From: Flammeovirgaceae bacterium UBA7330
Lineage (GTDB): Bacteria; Bacteroidota; Bacteroidia; Cytophagales; Cyclobacteriaceae
Reading direction: 5' to 3'
Assembly (NCBI GenBank): GCA_002471275.1
Contig: DKPQ01000004.1
Span: 1-64,000, forward strand
DNA length: 64,000 nucleotides
In this document: piece after piece, positions 10,101 through 17,672 of the stretch
Numbering within the stretch: position 1 is the first letter of the stretch
Layout of the letters: each line of letters opens with the position of its first letter
Translations under genes and position numbers: made by a program
The notes under the pieces: generated by a model
Databases searched by the model: none
What the model was told of the DNA's origin: nothing
What the model saw: the letters and a program-made list of their open reading frames with translations, nothing else

Positions 10101-10349
10101 GCCGTGGGAAATAGAACCATTGGGGGTTCTGCCATGGGAGGTATGGTTCTCGGCACCATCGTTGGAGTCGTGATCATTCCTGGTCTGTATTATGTCTTTG
10201 GCCGGATGGTCGAAGGACGAAGCCTGATCAGAGATGAATCAGACGAGCCACTTTCAGAGGAATACATACACAACATCGAAGAGCGGGAAAGGCTTTTGCA
10301 TCCAAAAGACAGATCCGATGAATCTTCCAGTAAAGACGATAAAAAATAA
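7116..10349 (+). CDS. RND multidrug efflux transporter, HAE1/AcrB family
   Basis: This 1077-residue inner-membrane proton antiporter exports drugs or other hydrophobic compounds. It starts with the family signature MFFSRIIHRPVLAIVISVIL. Proton-relay aspartates are seen in TM4 (VLAIGIVVDDAIVVVE), and the second RND repeat begins near IITFGVLIAF. LVGLLGKNAVLIVEFA and RFRPILMTSFAFIAGLIPL are classic HAE1 motifs in the C-terminal half. Length and duplication are normal. The substrate cannot be predicted. The charged C-terminal tail (KDRSDESSSKDDKK) is presumably cytosolic. Confidence 0.95.
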   Translation: MFFSRIIHRPVLAIVISVILLFTGGLAIKTLPISQFPEIAPTTVNIFIAYPGSNAEVLVNSTLVPLEQAINGVQDMRYISSDATSAGEATIRVIFEPGTDPNLAVVRVKTRVDQVMPLLPPLVQREGVIITPIQPSMLMYVNLYSKDKDADEKFLYNYANVHMIPEIQRIKGIARAQILGSRQYAMRVWLKPDRMRAYRISAEEVMEAMMEQSILARPGRLGQSSGKQAQSLEYVLAYQDRYNKPEQYEQIIIRANEEGEIIYLKDIAEVELGSEFFDIYSNLDGYPAASIVLKQNVGTNASEVIEEVKEKLKEMEAYFPPGMDYKISYDVSNFLDASIEQVTHTLRDAFILVALVVFIFLGDWRSTLIPILAVPVSLIGTFFVLQLFGLSINLITLFALVLAIGIVVDDAIVVVEAVHAKMEEEGLSPYNAVKAVMGEISGAIIAITLVMTSVFLPITFMPGPVGTFYRQFGITMASSIVLSAIVALTLTPVLCAMLLKNNHGKPRKRNVVSRALNSFNRGFDKLTGKYVGLLRLIVNRRIITFGVLIAFNVGIVVENNILPSGFIPNEDQGTIYAIIQTPPGATLERTNHVALELQQICEEIDGIESVSALAGYEIMTEGRGSNAGTCLINLKNWSERKHTVHEIMEELEEKTHELGAVVEFFEPPAVPGFGTSGGFSLRMLDKTSSTDYHEFERINDQFMDALRKRDELTGLFTFFAANYPQYELVIDNKVAMQKGVSIAAAMENLNILIGSTYEQGFIRFGRFFKVYVQSGPEYRRFPSDLSDLFVKNEHGEMVPYSSFMQLVKRQGPNEITRYNLYNSASIRGLPASGYTTGDAVDAIREVAANTLPRGYDIAWEDLSYDQAKRGNEALFIFIIVIIFVYLVLAGQYESFILPLAVILSLPVGIFGSFLLLKMMGLANDVYAQVGLIMLVGLLGKNAVLIVEFAVQKHRQGATVLEAAIEGARVRFRPILMTSFAFIAGLIPLVISHGAGAVGNRTIGGSAMGGMVLGTIVGVVIIPGLYYVFGRMVEGRSLIRDESDEPLSEEYIHNIEERERLLHPKDRSDESSSKDDKK

Positions 10350-10355
10350 CGACCA

Positions 10356-11786
10356 ATGACCATGAAAAAGTTAATTAAATATCCATTCATAGTTGGTATG
10401 GCCATGATGTTGTATTCCTGCGCACCTAGTCTGGTGCCCAAAAAGAGTTCAGCTTCCCTACCAGACGGATATGGTTTAGGTTCAGATACTGCAAATGTAG
10501 CCCAGCAATCCTGGCAGGAGTATTTTGCTGATCCGCACCTGGTTGCACTCATTGATTCTGCTTTGAAGTACAATCAGGAGTTAAATATTTTTACCCAGGA
10601 GCTGGAAATAGGCAGAAATGAAGTTTTAGAAAAGAAAGGCGAATACCTGCCTTTTGTGGGTCTGGGCGCTGAAGCCGGGCTGGAAAAGGTCGGGCGTTAC
10701 ACGAGAGATGGTGCTGTAGAGGAATCGTTGCAGATCAGGGAAGATGAAGAATTCCCTGAGCCTTTACCAGATTACATGCTGGGAGGGTATGCTTCCTGGG
10801 AGATAGATATCTGGCATAAGTTGCGCAATGCCAAAAAATCTGCAATGAGCCGTTTTCTGGCGTCAGTTGAAGGTAGAAAATTCCTTGTTACCAATCTTGT
10901 ATCGGAAATTGCAGATACCTATTATGAATTATTGGCTCTGGACAATCAGCTGGAGATTGTGCAGCAAAATATTCAGATCCAGACCGATGCACTGAATGTA
11001 GTGAAGCTGCAGAAAGTATCAGCTCGGGTCACAGAATTGGCTGTACGCCGATTTGAAGCTCAGGTATTAGATACACGTAGCATGCAGTTTGTAATTCAAC
11101 AACGGATCATTGAGACAGAGAACCGGTTGAATTTTTTGTTGGGGAAATATCCTCAACAAATACAGCGGGATCCTCTATTATTTGAAAAGTTGTTACCGGA
11201 TACCCTACAAATTGGATCGCCGGTAGATTTGATGGAAAACAGGCCTGATATCCGTGAGGCAGAGTTGAAACTTATAGCTGCTGATCTGGATATTAAGGTG
11301 GCGAAAGCGCATTTTTATCCATCATTGGATCTAAAGGCAGGTATTGGTTTTCAGGCTTTTAACCCGGGTGTTCTATTATCTACGCCGGAGTCGCTGATTT
11401 ATTCTGCTGCCGGAGGGCTGACGGCTCCACTAATTAATAGAAACGCCATAAAAGCAGCTTATTACACCGCCGGAGCAAAGCAAATACAGGCAGTCTATGA
11501 ATACGATCAGACAGTCCTCAAAGCCTATATCGAAGTGGTGAATCAAATGTCAAGAATCAACAATCTTAAAAACAGCTACAATTTGAAGGCCAGACAGGTA
11601 GAAGCCCTGACGGAGTCGGTAGAGATCTCCAACAACCTGTTTAGATCAGCGAGGGCTGACTATATGGAGGTGTTGCTTACACAGCGTGAAGCTTTGGAGT
11701 CCCGTTTCGAGTTGATAGATACTAAAATGGAGCAACTTCACGCCTGGGTGGCTACTTACCGTGCCCTGGGAGGAGGCTGGAAATAA
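10356..11786 (+). CDS. Outer-membrane efflux channel lipoprotein (TolC/NodT family)
   Basis: This 476-residue outer-membrane factor of the NodT type completes the tripartite pump. It has a lipobox (MMLYSC) near residue 23. Typical motifs include WQEYFADPHLVALIDSAL at the start of the mature protein, YMLGGYASWEIDIWHKLRNA, and SPVDLMENRPDIREAE, found in nearly all members. It begins 6 nt after the transporter stop; a second in-frame ATG two codons on (10362) is equally possible. A terminator follows. Confidence 0.93.
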   Translation: MTMKKLIKYPFIVGMAMMLYSCAPSLVPKKSSASLPDGYGLGSDTANVAQQSWQEYFADPHLVALIDSALKYNQELNIFTQELEIGRNEVLEKKGEYLPFVGLGAEAGLEKVGRYTRDGAVEESLQIREDEEFPEPLPDYMLGGYASWEIDIWHKLRNAKKSAMSRFLASVEGRKFLVTNLVSEIADTYYELLALDNQLEIVQQNIQIQTDALNVVKLQKVSARVTELAVRRFEAQVLDTRSMQFVIQQRIIETENRLNFLLGKYPQQIQRDPLLFEKLLPDTLQIGSPVDLMENRPDIREAELKLIAADLDIKVAKAHFYPSLDLKAGIGFQAFNPGVLLSTPESLIYSAAGGLTAPLINRNAIKAAYYTAGAKQIQAVYEYDQTVLKAYIEVVNQMSRINNLKNSYNLKARQVEALTESVEISNNLFRSARADYMEVLLTQREALESRFELIDTKMEQLHAWVATYRALGGGWK

Positions 11787-11810
11787 GAAGCTTTGGTAGC
11801 AGCGTTTGTA

Positions 11811-11849
11811 AAAGCCGGTACAGCCGCGAGGTTGTGCTGGCTTTTTTTT
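11811..11849 (+). terminator. Terminator of the efflux operon
   Basis: A 15-bp stem with a few G-T pairs (11811-11825 with 11830-11844) encloses a GCGA tetraloop and runs into eight T residues. Confidence 0.85.
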
Positions 11850-11939
11850 ATTTTTATTGTTGTTAATGTGCAAACCATTGAGTGGAGTCATCAATTAAAT
11901 CTCATGCAAATTGCGCTGGACTAAGTAGATTGCTAACCT

Positions 11940-13400
11940 ATGCAAAAGAGACATTTTTCCTTATTGATACTTGCGGTTCTGCTGATTACATCTTGCGGAC
12001 CCCAAAAGGATTCAAAACCCAATATCCTTTTCCTTTTTACGGATGACCAGACCCACACTGCCATCAGCGCCTTAGGCAATGCTGAAATCTATACACCTAA
12101 CATTGACCGTTTAGTAGAGAGAGGGACAACCTTTGCCAACACCTATAACATGGGTGGATGGAATGGTGCCATCTGTACTGCCTCGCGATCAATGCTTATT
12201 TCCGGAAGGTCTCTTTGGCGAGCGAATGAATACCGAAAGCATTGGCAAAAGGGTGATAGCATCGAAAATACCTGGGGCAGAATCATGGCAGCGAATGGTT
12301 ACCAGACCTTTATGACCGGGAAATGGCATGTGGATGCACCTGCTGATAGTGTCTTTGGATTTGCAGCGCATATCCGACCAGGGATGCCACGCGATGCACG
12401 TCTCACCTGGAAAGAAGAAAAGGACAATTACCCGGATCGTGAATTCCCAATTGGCTACAACAGACCCTTGAGTGAGTCGGATACGTCATGGTCACCAATT
12501 GATCCAAAATTCGGTGGATTCTGGGAAGGCGGAAAACACTGGAGTGAAGTAGTGAGGGATGATGCCTTGCTTTTTCTGGATAGTGCACAAAAAAGTACTG
12601 ATCCATTTTTTATGTACATCGCTTTTAATGCGCCGCATGATCCCAGGCAGGCACCCCAGGAATATCAGGACATGTACGACCTCGACAACATCACGCTACC
12701 GGAGAGTTTTAAACCACTTCCGGAATACCAGGAGGAAATAGGCAATGGACCCGGGTTGAGGGATGAAGCCTTAGCTCCTTTTCCCCGAACTGAATATGCC
12801 GTCAAAGTGCATATGAAAGAATATTATGCGATTATCAGCCACCTGGATGCCCAGATCGGAAAAATCCTCGATGCATTGGAAGCTTCGGGAAAAGCGGACA
12901 ACACTTACATCTTCTTTACCTCTGACCATGGCCTGGCCGTAGGAAGACACGGGTTTATTGGGAAACAAAATCCATACGAGCATAGTGTGAAGCCACCTTT
13001 GATCCTGGTAGGACCGGGTATACCAGCCAACCAAAAAGTCAATTCACTGGCCTACTTGCAGGACCTGATGCCTACTGCGCTTGATCTGGCAGGTATTGCA
13101 AAACCAGGTTATGTTGAGTTCCAAAGCCTGATGCCATTGGTGAAAGGGGAGAAACCAGAAAACTATCCTTCTATTTACAACGCCTATATTAACTATCAGC
13201 GATTGATCCGAAAAGGTGACTATAAACTGATCGTTTACCCGAAAGTGGATAAGGTGATGCTTTTCAACCTGGCTGAAGATCCCCTGGAGCTGAACGATCT
13301 GGCATCCCAGCCTGATTACAAGGAAAAGGTAGACGAACTGCTTTCGGAGTTGAAGCAGAAAATGGAGCACTATGATGATCCGCTGGAGTTGAATTTGTGA
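11940..13400 (+). CDS. Exported type I sulfatase (lipoprotein)
   Basis: This 486-residue sulfatase has a lipobox (LITSC, Cys19). Metal ligands Asp35-Asp36 sit in LFLFTDDQTH. The active-site motif is C79-T-A-S-R83, the Cys-type CxASR variant in which the Cys would be converted to formylglycine by a maturase; none is encoded here. Later metal and substrate motifs are GKWHVDAP, FNAPHDPR and FTSDHGLAVGRHGFIGKQ. Bacteroidota sulfatases of this type usually desulfate polysaccharides. No polysaccharide utilisation genes adjoin it, so the substrate is open. Confidence 0.92.
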   Translation: MQKRHFSLLILAVLLITSCGPQKDSKPNILFLFTDDQTHTAISALGNAEIYTPNIDRLVERGTTFANTYNMGGWNGAICTASRSMLISGRSLWRANEYRKHWQKGDSIENTWGRIMAANGYQTFMTGKWHVDAPADSVFGFAAHIRPGMPRDARLTWKEEKDNYPDREFPIGYNRPLSESDTSWSPIDPKFGGFWEGGKHWSEVVRDDALLFLDSAQKSTDPFFMYIAFNAPHDPRQAPQEYQDMYDLDNITLPESFKPLPEYQEEIGNGPGLRDEALAPFPRTEYAVKVHMKEYYAIISHLDAQIGKILDALEASGKADNTYIFFTSDHGLAVGRHGFIGKQNPYEHSVKPPLILVGPGIPANQKVNSLAYLQDLMPTALDLAGIAKPGYVEFQSLMPLVKGEKPENYPSIYNAYINYQRLIRKGDYKLIVYPKVDKVMLFNLAEDPLELNDLASQPDYKEKVDELLSELKQKMEHYDDPLELNL

Positions 13401-13421
13401 TTTGATCCATAGAAAGTTTAC

Positions 13422-13441
13422 TGCCGGTGTGAGAACCGGCA
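13422..13441. terminator. Hairpin between convergent genes, possible terminator
   Basis: TGCCGGT (13422-13428) pairs with ACCGGCA (13435-13441) over 6 nt. There is no long T run on either strand, so intrinsic termination is uncertain. Its place between the stop codons of convergent genes fits a transcript end. Confidence 0.4.
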
Positions 13442-13460
13442 ATAAAGTATAATTAAACAT

Positions 13461-13919
13461 TTATTTGGGCTGATAGCTTCCGGGAATATTCCCAAAGGAG
13501 ATAGCTATCCTGTTCCACGAGTTGATCTGACAAATAGCCAGGACAGTATTGGCGATTTTCTCTTTGGAAAAGTATTTGGTCATCCGGTCAAAGGCTTGTT
13601 CGACCTGTTGAGGGGTTGAATCAGCGATCCTTGTGAGCACATCGGTGAGGTTTAACATGGCTTTCTCTTCATCAGTGTAACATGGAGACTCTTCCCACGC
13701 TGGGAGCAGGTATAGTCTATCCATGGTTTCTCCGGCCTTCAGGGCGTCTTTGTGATGCATGTCAAGACAGTAGCCACACCCGTTGATCTGGGAGGCACGC
13801 ACTTTGATCAGGTGAATTTCTGTATGTGTCAGCCCACTGTTATTAAGATAATTCTCAACGGCATACATCGCTTTGTAAAATCCCTGTGGACTTTCCTGAT
13901 AACTAATTCTTGGATTCAT
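13461..13919 (-). CDS. Carboxymuconolactone decarboxylase / AhpD-like protein, ECF41 partner
   Basis: This 152-residue alkylhydroperoxidase-fold protein has the redox motif in INGCGYCLDMHHKDAL: CxxC followed by the conserved His. It probably acts as a thiol-dependent peroxidase or related oxidoreductase in the cytosol. It follows an ECF41-type sigma factor on the same strand. Proteins of this family are the standard genomic partners and sole targets of ECF41 factors. A TGTCACG-N15-CGGTC promoter lies in the 62-bp gap, so it has its own start, presumably sigma-dependent. Confidence 0.9.
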   Translation of the reverse strand: MNPRISYQESPQGFYKAMYAVENYLNNSGLTHTEIHLIKVRASQINGCGYCLDMHHKDALKAGETMDRLYLLPAWEESPCYTDEEKAMLNLTDVLTRIADSTPQQVEQAFDRMTKYFSKEKIANTVLAICQINSWNRIAISFGNIPGSYQPK

Positions 13920-13950
13920 TGGTCTTAGATTTATGTATTTAAAATCTAAT

Positions 13951-13977
13951 GACCGGTTTTATTCTGCTAGCGTGACA
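13951..13977 (-). promoter_or_regulatory. ECF41-type promoter of the AhpD-like gene
   Basis: On the minus strand, TGTCACG (13977-13971) and CGGTC (13955-13951) are separated by exactly 15 nt. The same pair with the same spacing precedes the sigma gene. Known ECF41 promoters carry a TGTCACA-like -35 and a CGTC-like -10. The start codon is 31 nt downstream of the -10. Confidence 0.75.
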
Positions 13978-13981
13978 CCGC

Positions 13982-14860
13982 TCAGTGAGTATTTAGCTTT
14001 TGTAGCTTATCAGGGTTTACAACAATGTATATGTTTTCGATTTGTCCTTTTTGGATATCAAACATCATACATCGAAAAACAGATCCATTCACAGAAAATG
14101 TAATAGCTGGCAGATGATTGATTTTGGTGAATTCCATCTGAGTGGAGTCCGGCAAATACTTACCATAAATCGCCTGCAGAAACCTGGTAACACGATTGGG
14201 TCCAATGAGCATTTTTCTAGCTGCTGATACTTTTTCACCTCCATCGGAAATGGTTTTGACATCCTCAGCAAGCACATTCTTTACCTTCTCCAGGTTGTTG
14301 TTTAGAATGGCTTCTGTTAGTTGCTCGAGCATCTTCTTTTGATCCAAATCATAGTCCGATCTCAAATCCTGTTTGCGGTCCAGTTTTTCCTTACTGCGTT
14401 TGAGAAGCTGTCTGGAGTGTTCTGTTTTGATCTCAAGTATAGAGGCGATTTCCTCGTGGGAGTATTCATATGTTTCCTTGAGAATAAAGACCGCTCGTTC
14501 TTTGGCATTGAGTTTCTCCAATAAAACCAGAAGTGAGTAATTGATTATTTCTTCCTGATCAGCTCTTTTGTAGATTATTTCCTCGGTAAGAACAGGCGTG
14601 GGAAGCCAATGTCCTGGATAGGACTCCAGCTTTGTGCGCAGGAGGTTTTTGTGGTTGATGGCCTTGTTGATCACAGCACGGGTGAGATAGCTCTCAGGTT
14701 GCCTGATATGGGAAGGAGTCTCGATGAAATAATGGTTCAGCACGTCATGTACAAGATCTTCTGCCGCTAAAGAGTCTCCGATAATGTTGTAGGCATACGG
14801 GAAAAGCCTGGTTTTGAAGTGAGAGATGAGGCTATCCAGATCTTTTGAAGTTTGTTGCAT
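13982..14860 (-). CDS. ECF41-family RNA polymerase sigma factor with SnoaL-like C-terminal domain
   Basis: This is an extracytoplasmic-function sigma factor with the fused C-terminal extension typical of ECF41, which replaces a classical anti-sigma factor. Sigma-2 is seen around LFPYAYNIIGDSLAAEDLVHD and sigma-4 around LLEKLNAKERAVFILKETYE. ECF41 hallmarks are clear: WLPTP in the linker (usually WLPEP), ISDGGEKV (usually DGGGK/R) and NPDKL near the C-terminus. A GTG codon at 14881 would extend it by seven residues, but it lies only 8 nt past the -10 element. I therefore prefer the ATG at 14860. It is probably autoregulated. Confidence 0.9.
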   Translation of the reverse strand: MQQTSKDLDSLISHFKTRLFPYAYNIIGDSLAAEDLVHDVLNHYFIETPSHIRQPESYLTRAVINKAINHKNLLRTKLESYPGHWLPTPVLTEEIIYKRADQEEIINYSLLVLLEKLNAKERAVFILKETYEYSHEEIASILEIKTEHSRQLLKRSKEKLDRKQDLRSDYDLDQKKMLEQLTEAILNNNLEKVKNVLAEDVKTISDGGEKVSAARKMLIGPNRVTRFLQAIYGKYLPDSTQMEFTKINHLPAITFSVNGSVFRCMMFDIQKGQIENIYIVVNPDKLQKLNTH

Positions 14861-14888
14861 GATCTTTTTGCATTGAGTCACTAGGTTA

Positions 14889-14915
14889 GACCGTATATTA
14901 GGCTCAAACGTGACA
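14889..14915 (-). promoter_or_regulatory. ECF41-type autoregulatory promoter of the sigma gene
   Basis: On the minus strand, TGTCACG (14915-14909) and CGGTC (14893-14889) stand 15 nt apart. The sequence and spacing are identical to the copy in front of the AhpD-like gene. Confidence 0.75.
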
Positions 14916-15110
14916 GGATTTTAGGAGTTTTTAAATTTTCTTTTTTGAGCAGCTTAAGAATAAGCCACTGAGCGTGAAGTGGGGCACAGTATTGTGCTAC
15001 TTTAGGCTGTTTCAGTATGCTCACGAGTACTTATCGCTTTGCTCAAGATAAACAATTCAATCGACAGGTCTGGTCTCAGAGACTTCCATGATTTTCACCT
15101 TTGAATTTCT

Positions 15111-16955
15111 CTATTTCACCGTCACCACCTTCCCACGATCCCATGGAAAAGTAAAGGTGGGCTGGTGTGCGAAACGTTTGCTATAGACCATCAACTCCTC
15201 TCCGGTGCCTGGCGCTAAATGTACTGTGAAATAAGAGTTATCAATTTGGATCTTTTGACCTTTTACTTCAACATAGGTGCATTGATGCTCTGCATATCCA
15301 CCAGTCTGAACCACTACTTCCCTAGCTTCAGTTTGGTGAAGGTTTACCAGAGTAACGGCAACATGATCACCATTCATTTTGTTGACTAAAGCAGCGACAT
15401 CCTGGGGAATTCCGGCTCGTCGCCTTATCGGATCGAAATAGCGGAGGCGAGCATAAAGAGCAGCTCCACCACGACCGGGATCAAGACCGGCTATCATAAG
15501 TTCCCGCAGCGCTGAGACAGAAGCCGGATTGTATTTCATCGGGTCATCGGCCAGTCGGGTATCCGGAGTGGTTTCATCTTCCTGCATGGAGGCATGTATC
15601 TTACGGACTCGGGCAAGATCTGCCCGTAAGGCTTTTTCTGGATAATCGGGATTTTTTCCCTCCAGAAATTCAATCCACTCATGGCTACTTCCAAGCCGTT
15701 TCCGGTCTTGTGGTGATTGCGTGAAAAAGTAGCAATCTAATATACCCCAGTCCACAGGGTTCGGACTATAGGCATACCAGCCTTCGTCACCATGCATATG
15801 AGGATACTGCGTCTTGCCATCTATTTTTTTACTATTCGCATTCACTTTATCAATCATTTCTCCCCATGCTTTGTGGTAACTAAAATCACCGGTGAGTAGC
15901 GCTGCATTGTTAAATCCGATGATGCCGCGATATACTCGTGTGCGGTGTGCTCTTTCACCGGTCTGTGGTACGATGGGCGAGAATCCCCATCCATAGGTGC
16001 CTCCATACCACTTGCCGTCTGTGGCCCCGCCAATCGTTCCGTCTAATCCTATGTTGCTGGGGATGATCCCTTCATTTGCTTTCATGCGGTCCAGCCAGGC
16101 ATTGGTGTATTCCAGCAACCAGTCTTTGTATTTCGCTTCACCAGTCATAAGATAAGCATTGGCTGCCAGGGTAGTGGCACTTAGGTTTTGAGGATGATCA
16201 CCTATGGTCTCGGTGTAATCCTTAAAATGGGCAACCATCTCTTCATAATTGCGCTCCCCATGCCCAAGATGAAAGCGGTTTTCGATTTCAATGGGATCGC
16301 CTACCCAATCCAGACCGGTCGCCTTACGCATGAGCGGCCCCCGGCTTCCGTTAAACATGCTTCGGATGATCTTGTGTTCCGGGTCGTAGTTAGGTGCTCC
16401 TGCATCTTCATTCATATAAAACCCTGCAAATCGGCGGGTTCGCTTTTGGAAGTCATTATCATAAGGGTCGGAAAGCCCTTGTAGGTTAAAAACACGTAGC
16501 CCCTCTCCATTGTGCATCCAGTCCATCATCACTGGGAATTCCTTATAATACATCCCATCCCTGGCAAATGGCACATCCACCGTTTTAGCCTCGGTATATT
16601 GCAACAGGTGACCTTCCCAGGCTTTTTTATACAGTCGCAGTATTTCATCCGATGCCCCCAGGGCATGAAGTACCGGCCAGTCGGCTACATTCTCGATGGC
16701 ATCGTCCGGACCATCATCACCACCCCAGCGTTCTACGGCTAGCAGGTATCCCCGCTCATCAAAGTACTTGTTGAAGAACGCATAGCAAGCGGCTTCGTTG
16801 GCCCTGATCACTTCTCTTTCCAGCAAAGCCCAGGTAGGGGGTGACATCTCAGATTCAATCTTTATGGTGATACCACTGTTCGAAGACTGATTTGTTTGTC
16901 CATTGCAGTATAGTGGGAGGAGGATTAATAACAGGATGGGGCGCAGGGGTTTCAT
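15111..16955 (-). CDS. Large secreted protein, probable alpha-barrel enzyme, function unknown
   Basis: This 614-residue protein has a signal peptide (MKPLRPILLLILLPLYCNGQ). The body is rich in Trp, Gly and acidic residues and in helical segments (NLSATTLAANAYLMTGEAKYKDWLLEYT and similar). This recalls (alpha/alpha)6-barrel carbohydrate-active enzymes, and the last 100 residues look like a beta-sandwich (VAVTLVNLHQTEAREVVVQTG). Conserved-looking acidic and aromatic patches include ERWGGDDGPDDAIEN and MHGDEGWYAYSPNPVDWG. I do not recognise a named family. It is monocistronic, and no sugar-utilisation genes adjoin it. Confidence 0.6.
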   Translation of the reverse strand: MKPLRPILLLILLPLYCNGQTNQSSNSGITIKIESEMSPPTWALLEREVIRANEAACYAFFNKYFDERGYLLAVERWGGDDGPDDAIENVADWPVLHALGASDEILRLYKKAWEGHLLQYTEAKTVDVPFARDGMYYKEFPVMMDWMHNGEGLRVFNLQGLSDPYDNDFQKRTRRFAGFYMNEDAGAPNYDPEHKIIRSMFNGSRGPLMRKATGLDWVGDPIEIENRFHLGHGERNYEEMVAHFKDYTETIGDHPQNLSATTLAANAYLMTGEAKYKDWLLEYTNAWLDRMKANEGIIPSNIGLDGTIGGATDGKWYGGTYGWGFSPIVPQTGERAHRTRVYRGIIGFNNAALLTGDFSYHKAWGEMIDKVNANSKKIDGKTQYPHMHGDEGWYAYSPNPVDWGILDCYFFTQSPQDRKRLGSSHEWIEFLEGKNPDYPEKALRADLARVRKIHASMQEDETTPDTRLADDPMKYNPASVSALRELMIAGLDPGRGGAALYARLRYFDPIRRRAGIPQDVAALVNKMNGDHVAVTLVNLHQTEAREVVVQTGGYAEHQCTYVEVKGQKIQIDNSYFTVHLAPGTGEELMVYSKRFAHQPTFTFPWDRGKVVTVK

Positions 16956-17133
16956 GAGGTTATTGGGGTTAAGTGGGAACCAACTTCCAATTTAAGCAAG
17001 TAAGGGTTTGATTCAAATATAAATTTCAGGACTGAAAAGGATTGCACTTACGAAAACTGATCTTCGATCAAGCTGATTCCAGGCTTACAGGGTACCTTAA
17101 AATCAGATAATGAAGAGCTGATAAAAATCATAA

Positions 17134-17169
17134 AATTTAATTTCGGATAATATTGTCCGAAATTAAATT
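17134..17169. promoter_or_regulatory. Rrf2 operator: perfect inverted repeat with 14-bp arms
   Basis: AATTTAATTTCGGA (17134-17147) and TCCGAAATTAAATT (17156-17169) are exact reverse complements around an 8-nt spacer. The site overlaps the -33 region (TTG 17153-17155) of the promoter for the Rrf2 gene. That is where a repressor of the downstream N-oxide genes would bind. The core GGA-N8-TCC recurs before the ric gene. Confidence 0.75.
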
Positions 17170-17176
17170 CCTACTT

Positions 17177-17184
17177 TATATTTG
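17177..17184 (+). promoter_or_regulatory. -7 box of the rrf2-nos transcript
   Basis: TATATTTG matches TAnnTTTG. TTG at 17153-17155, inside the right half of the operator spacer, is the -33 candidate. Transcription would start near 17190, just before the ATG at 17202. Confidence 0.65.
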
Positions 17185-17201
17185 TATGAAATTGATCTGA
17201 A

Positions 17202-17627
17202 ATGTTTTCCAAAGCCTGTGAATATGCCCTTAAAATAATGATTTACCTCTGTACGGTACAGGAGGAAGGGAAGTTGGCAGGCTTGAAAGATATATCAAAT
17301 GCCAATGGATCTCCGGAAGCGTATACAGCTAAGATACTGCAACAGCTTGTGAAAAACGGATTGTTGCAATCTCATAGAGGGCCTACAGGAGGATTTAAAG
17401 TGTCTGATCGCCCAATCACATTGTTAGAGGTAGTAGTGGCGATAGATGGAGAAAGCATTGTGAAAGATTGTGTGTTGGGATTGAGGGAGTGTTCTTCTGC
17501 CCGACCATGTCCGGTACATGATAAGTTCGTTGCGATCCGGGATCATTTGAAAGGGGTACTAAACACAACCTACCTTACTGACATTAAATCAGGCGTGATT
17601 GAGGGGAATCGTTTTTTGAAACTGTAA
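17202..17627 (+). CDS. Rrf2-family transcriptional regulator, NsrR-like Fe-S sensor
   Basis: This 141-residue winged-helix regulator begins MFSKACEYALKIMIYL and carries the recognition region TAKILQQLVKNGLLQSHRG. Three cysteines near the C-terminus (Cys90, Cys97, Cys103; C-x6-C-x5-C) match the cluster-ligand pattern of Fe-S Rrf2 proteins such as NsrR and IscR. It therefore probably senses NO or cluster status. It is the first gene of the N2O-reduction island. It has a palindromic operator over its own promoter, so autoregulation and control of the genes behind it are likely. NsrR-like is an inference from cysteine spacing and context. Confidence 0.88.
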   Translation: MFSKACEYALKIMIYLCTVQEEGKLAGLKDISNANGSPEAYTAKILQQLVKNGLLQSHRGPTGGFKVSDRPITLLEVVVAIDGESIVKDCVLGLRECSSARPCPVHDKFVAIRDHLKGVLNTTYLTDIKSGVIEGNRFLKL

Positions 17628-17644
17628 AATTTTCACCTAATTAA

Positions 17645-17658
17645 GGATATAAAGGTCC
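17645..17658. promoter_or_regulatory. Second, weaker Rrf2-type site before ric
   Basis: GGA (17645-17647) and TCC (17656-17658) are 8 nt apart, as in the strong operator at 17134. The right half continues CGAAAA, like the strong site. It lies in the 45-bp gap ahead of the ric start codon. The left arm is degenerate, so this is tentative. Confidence 0.4.
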
Positions 17659-17672
17659 GAAAATCTTTAAAT

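Noticed and set aside
13422..13441. Strong terminator between the sulfatase and AhpD-like genes
   Set aside because: The hairpin is good but neither strand has a proper T tract, so I list it only as a possible terminator.
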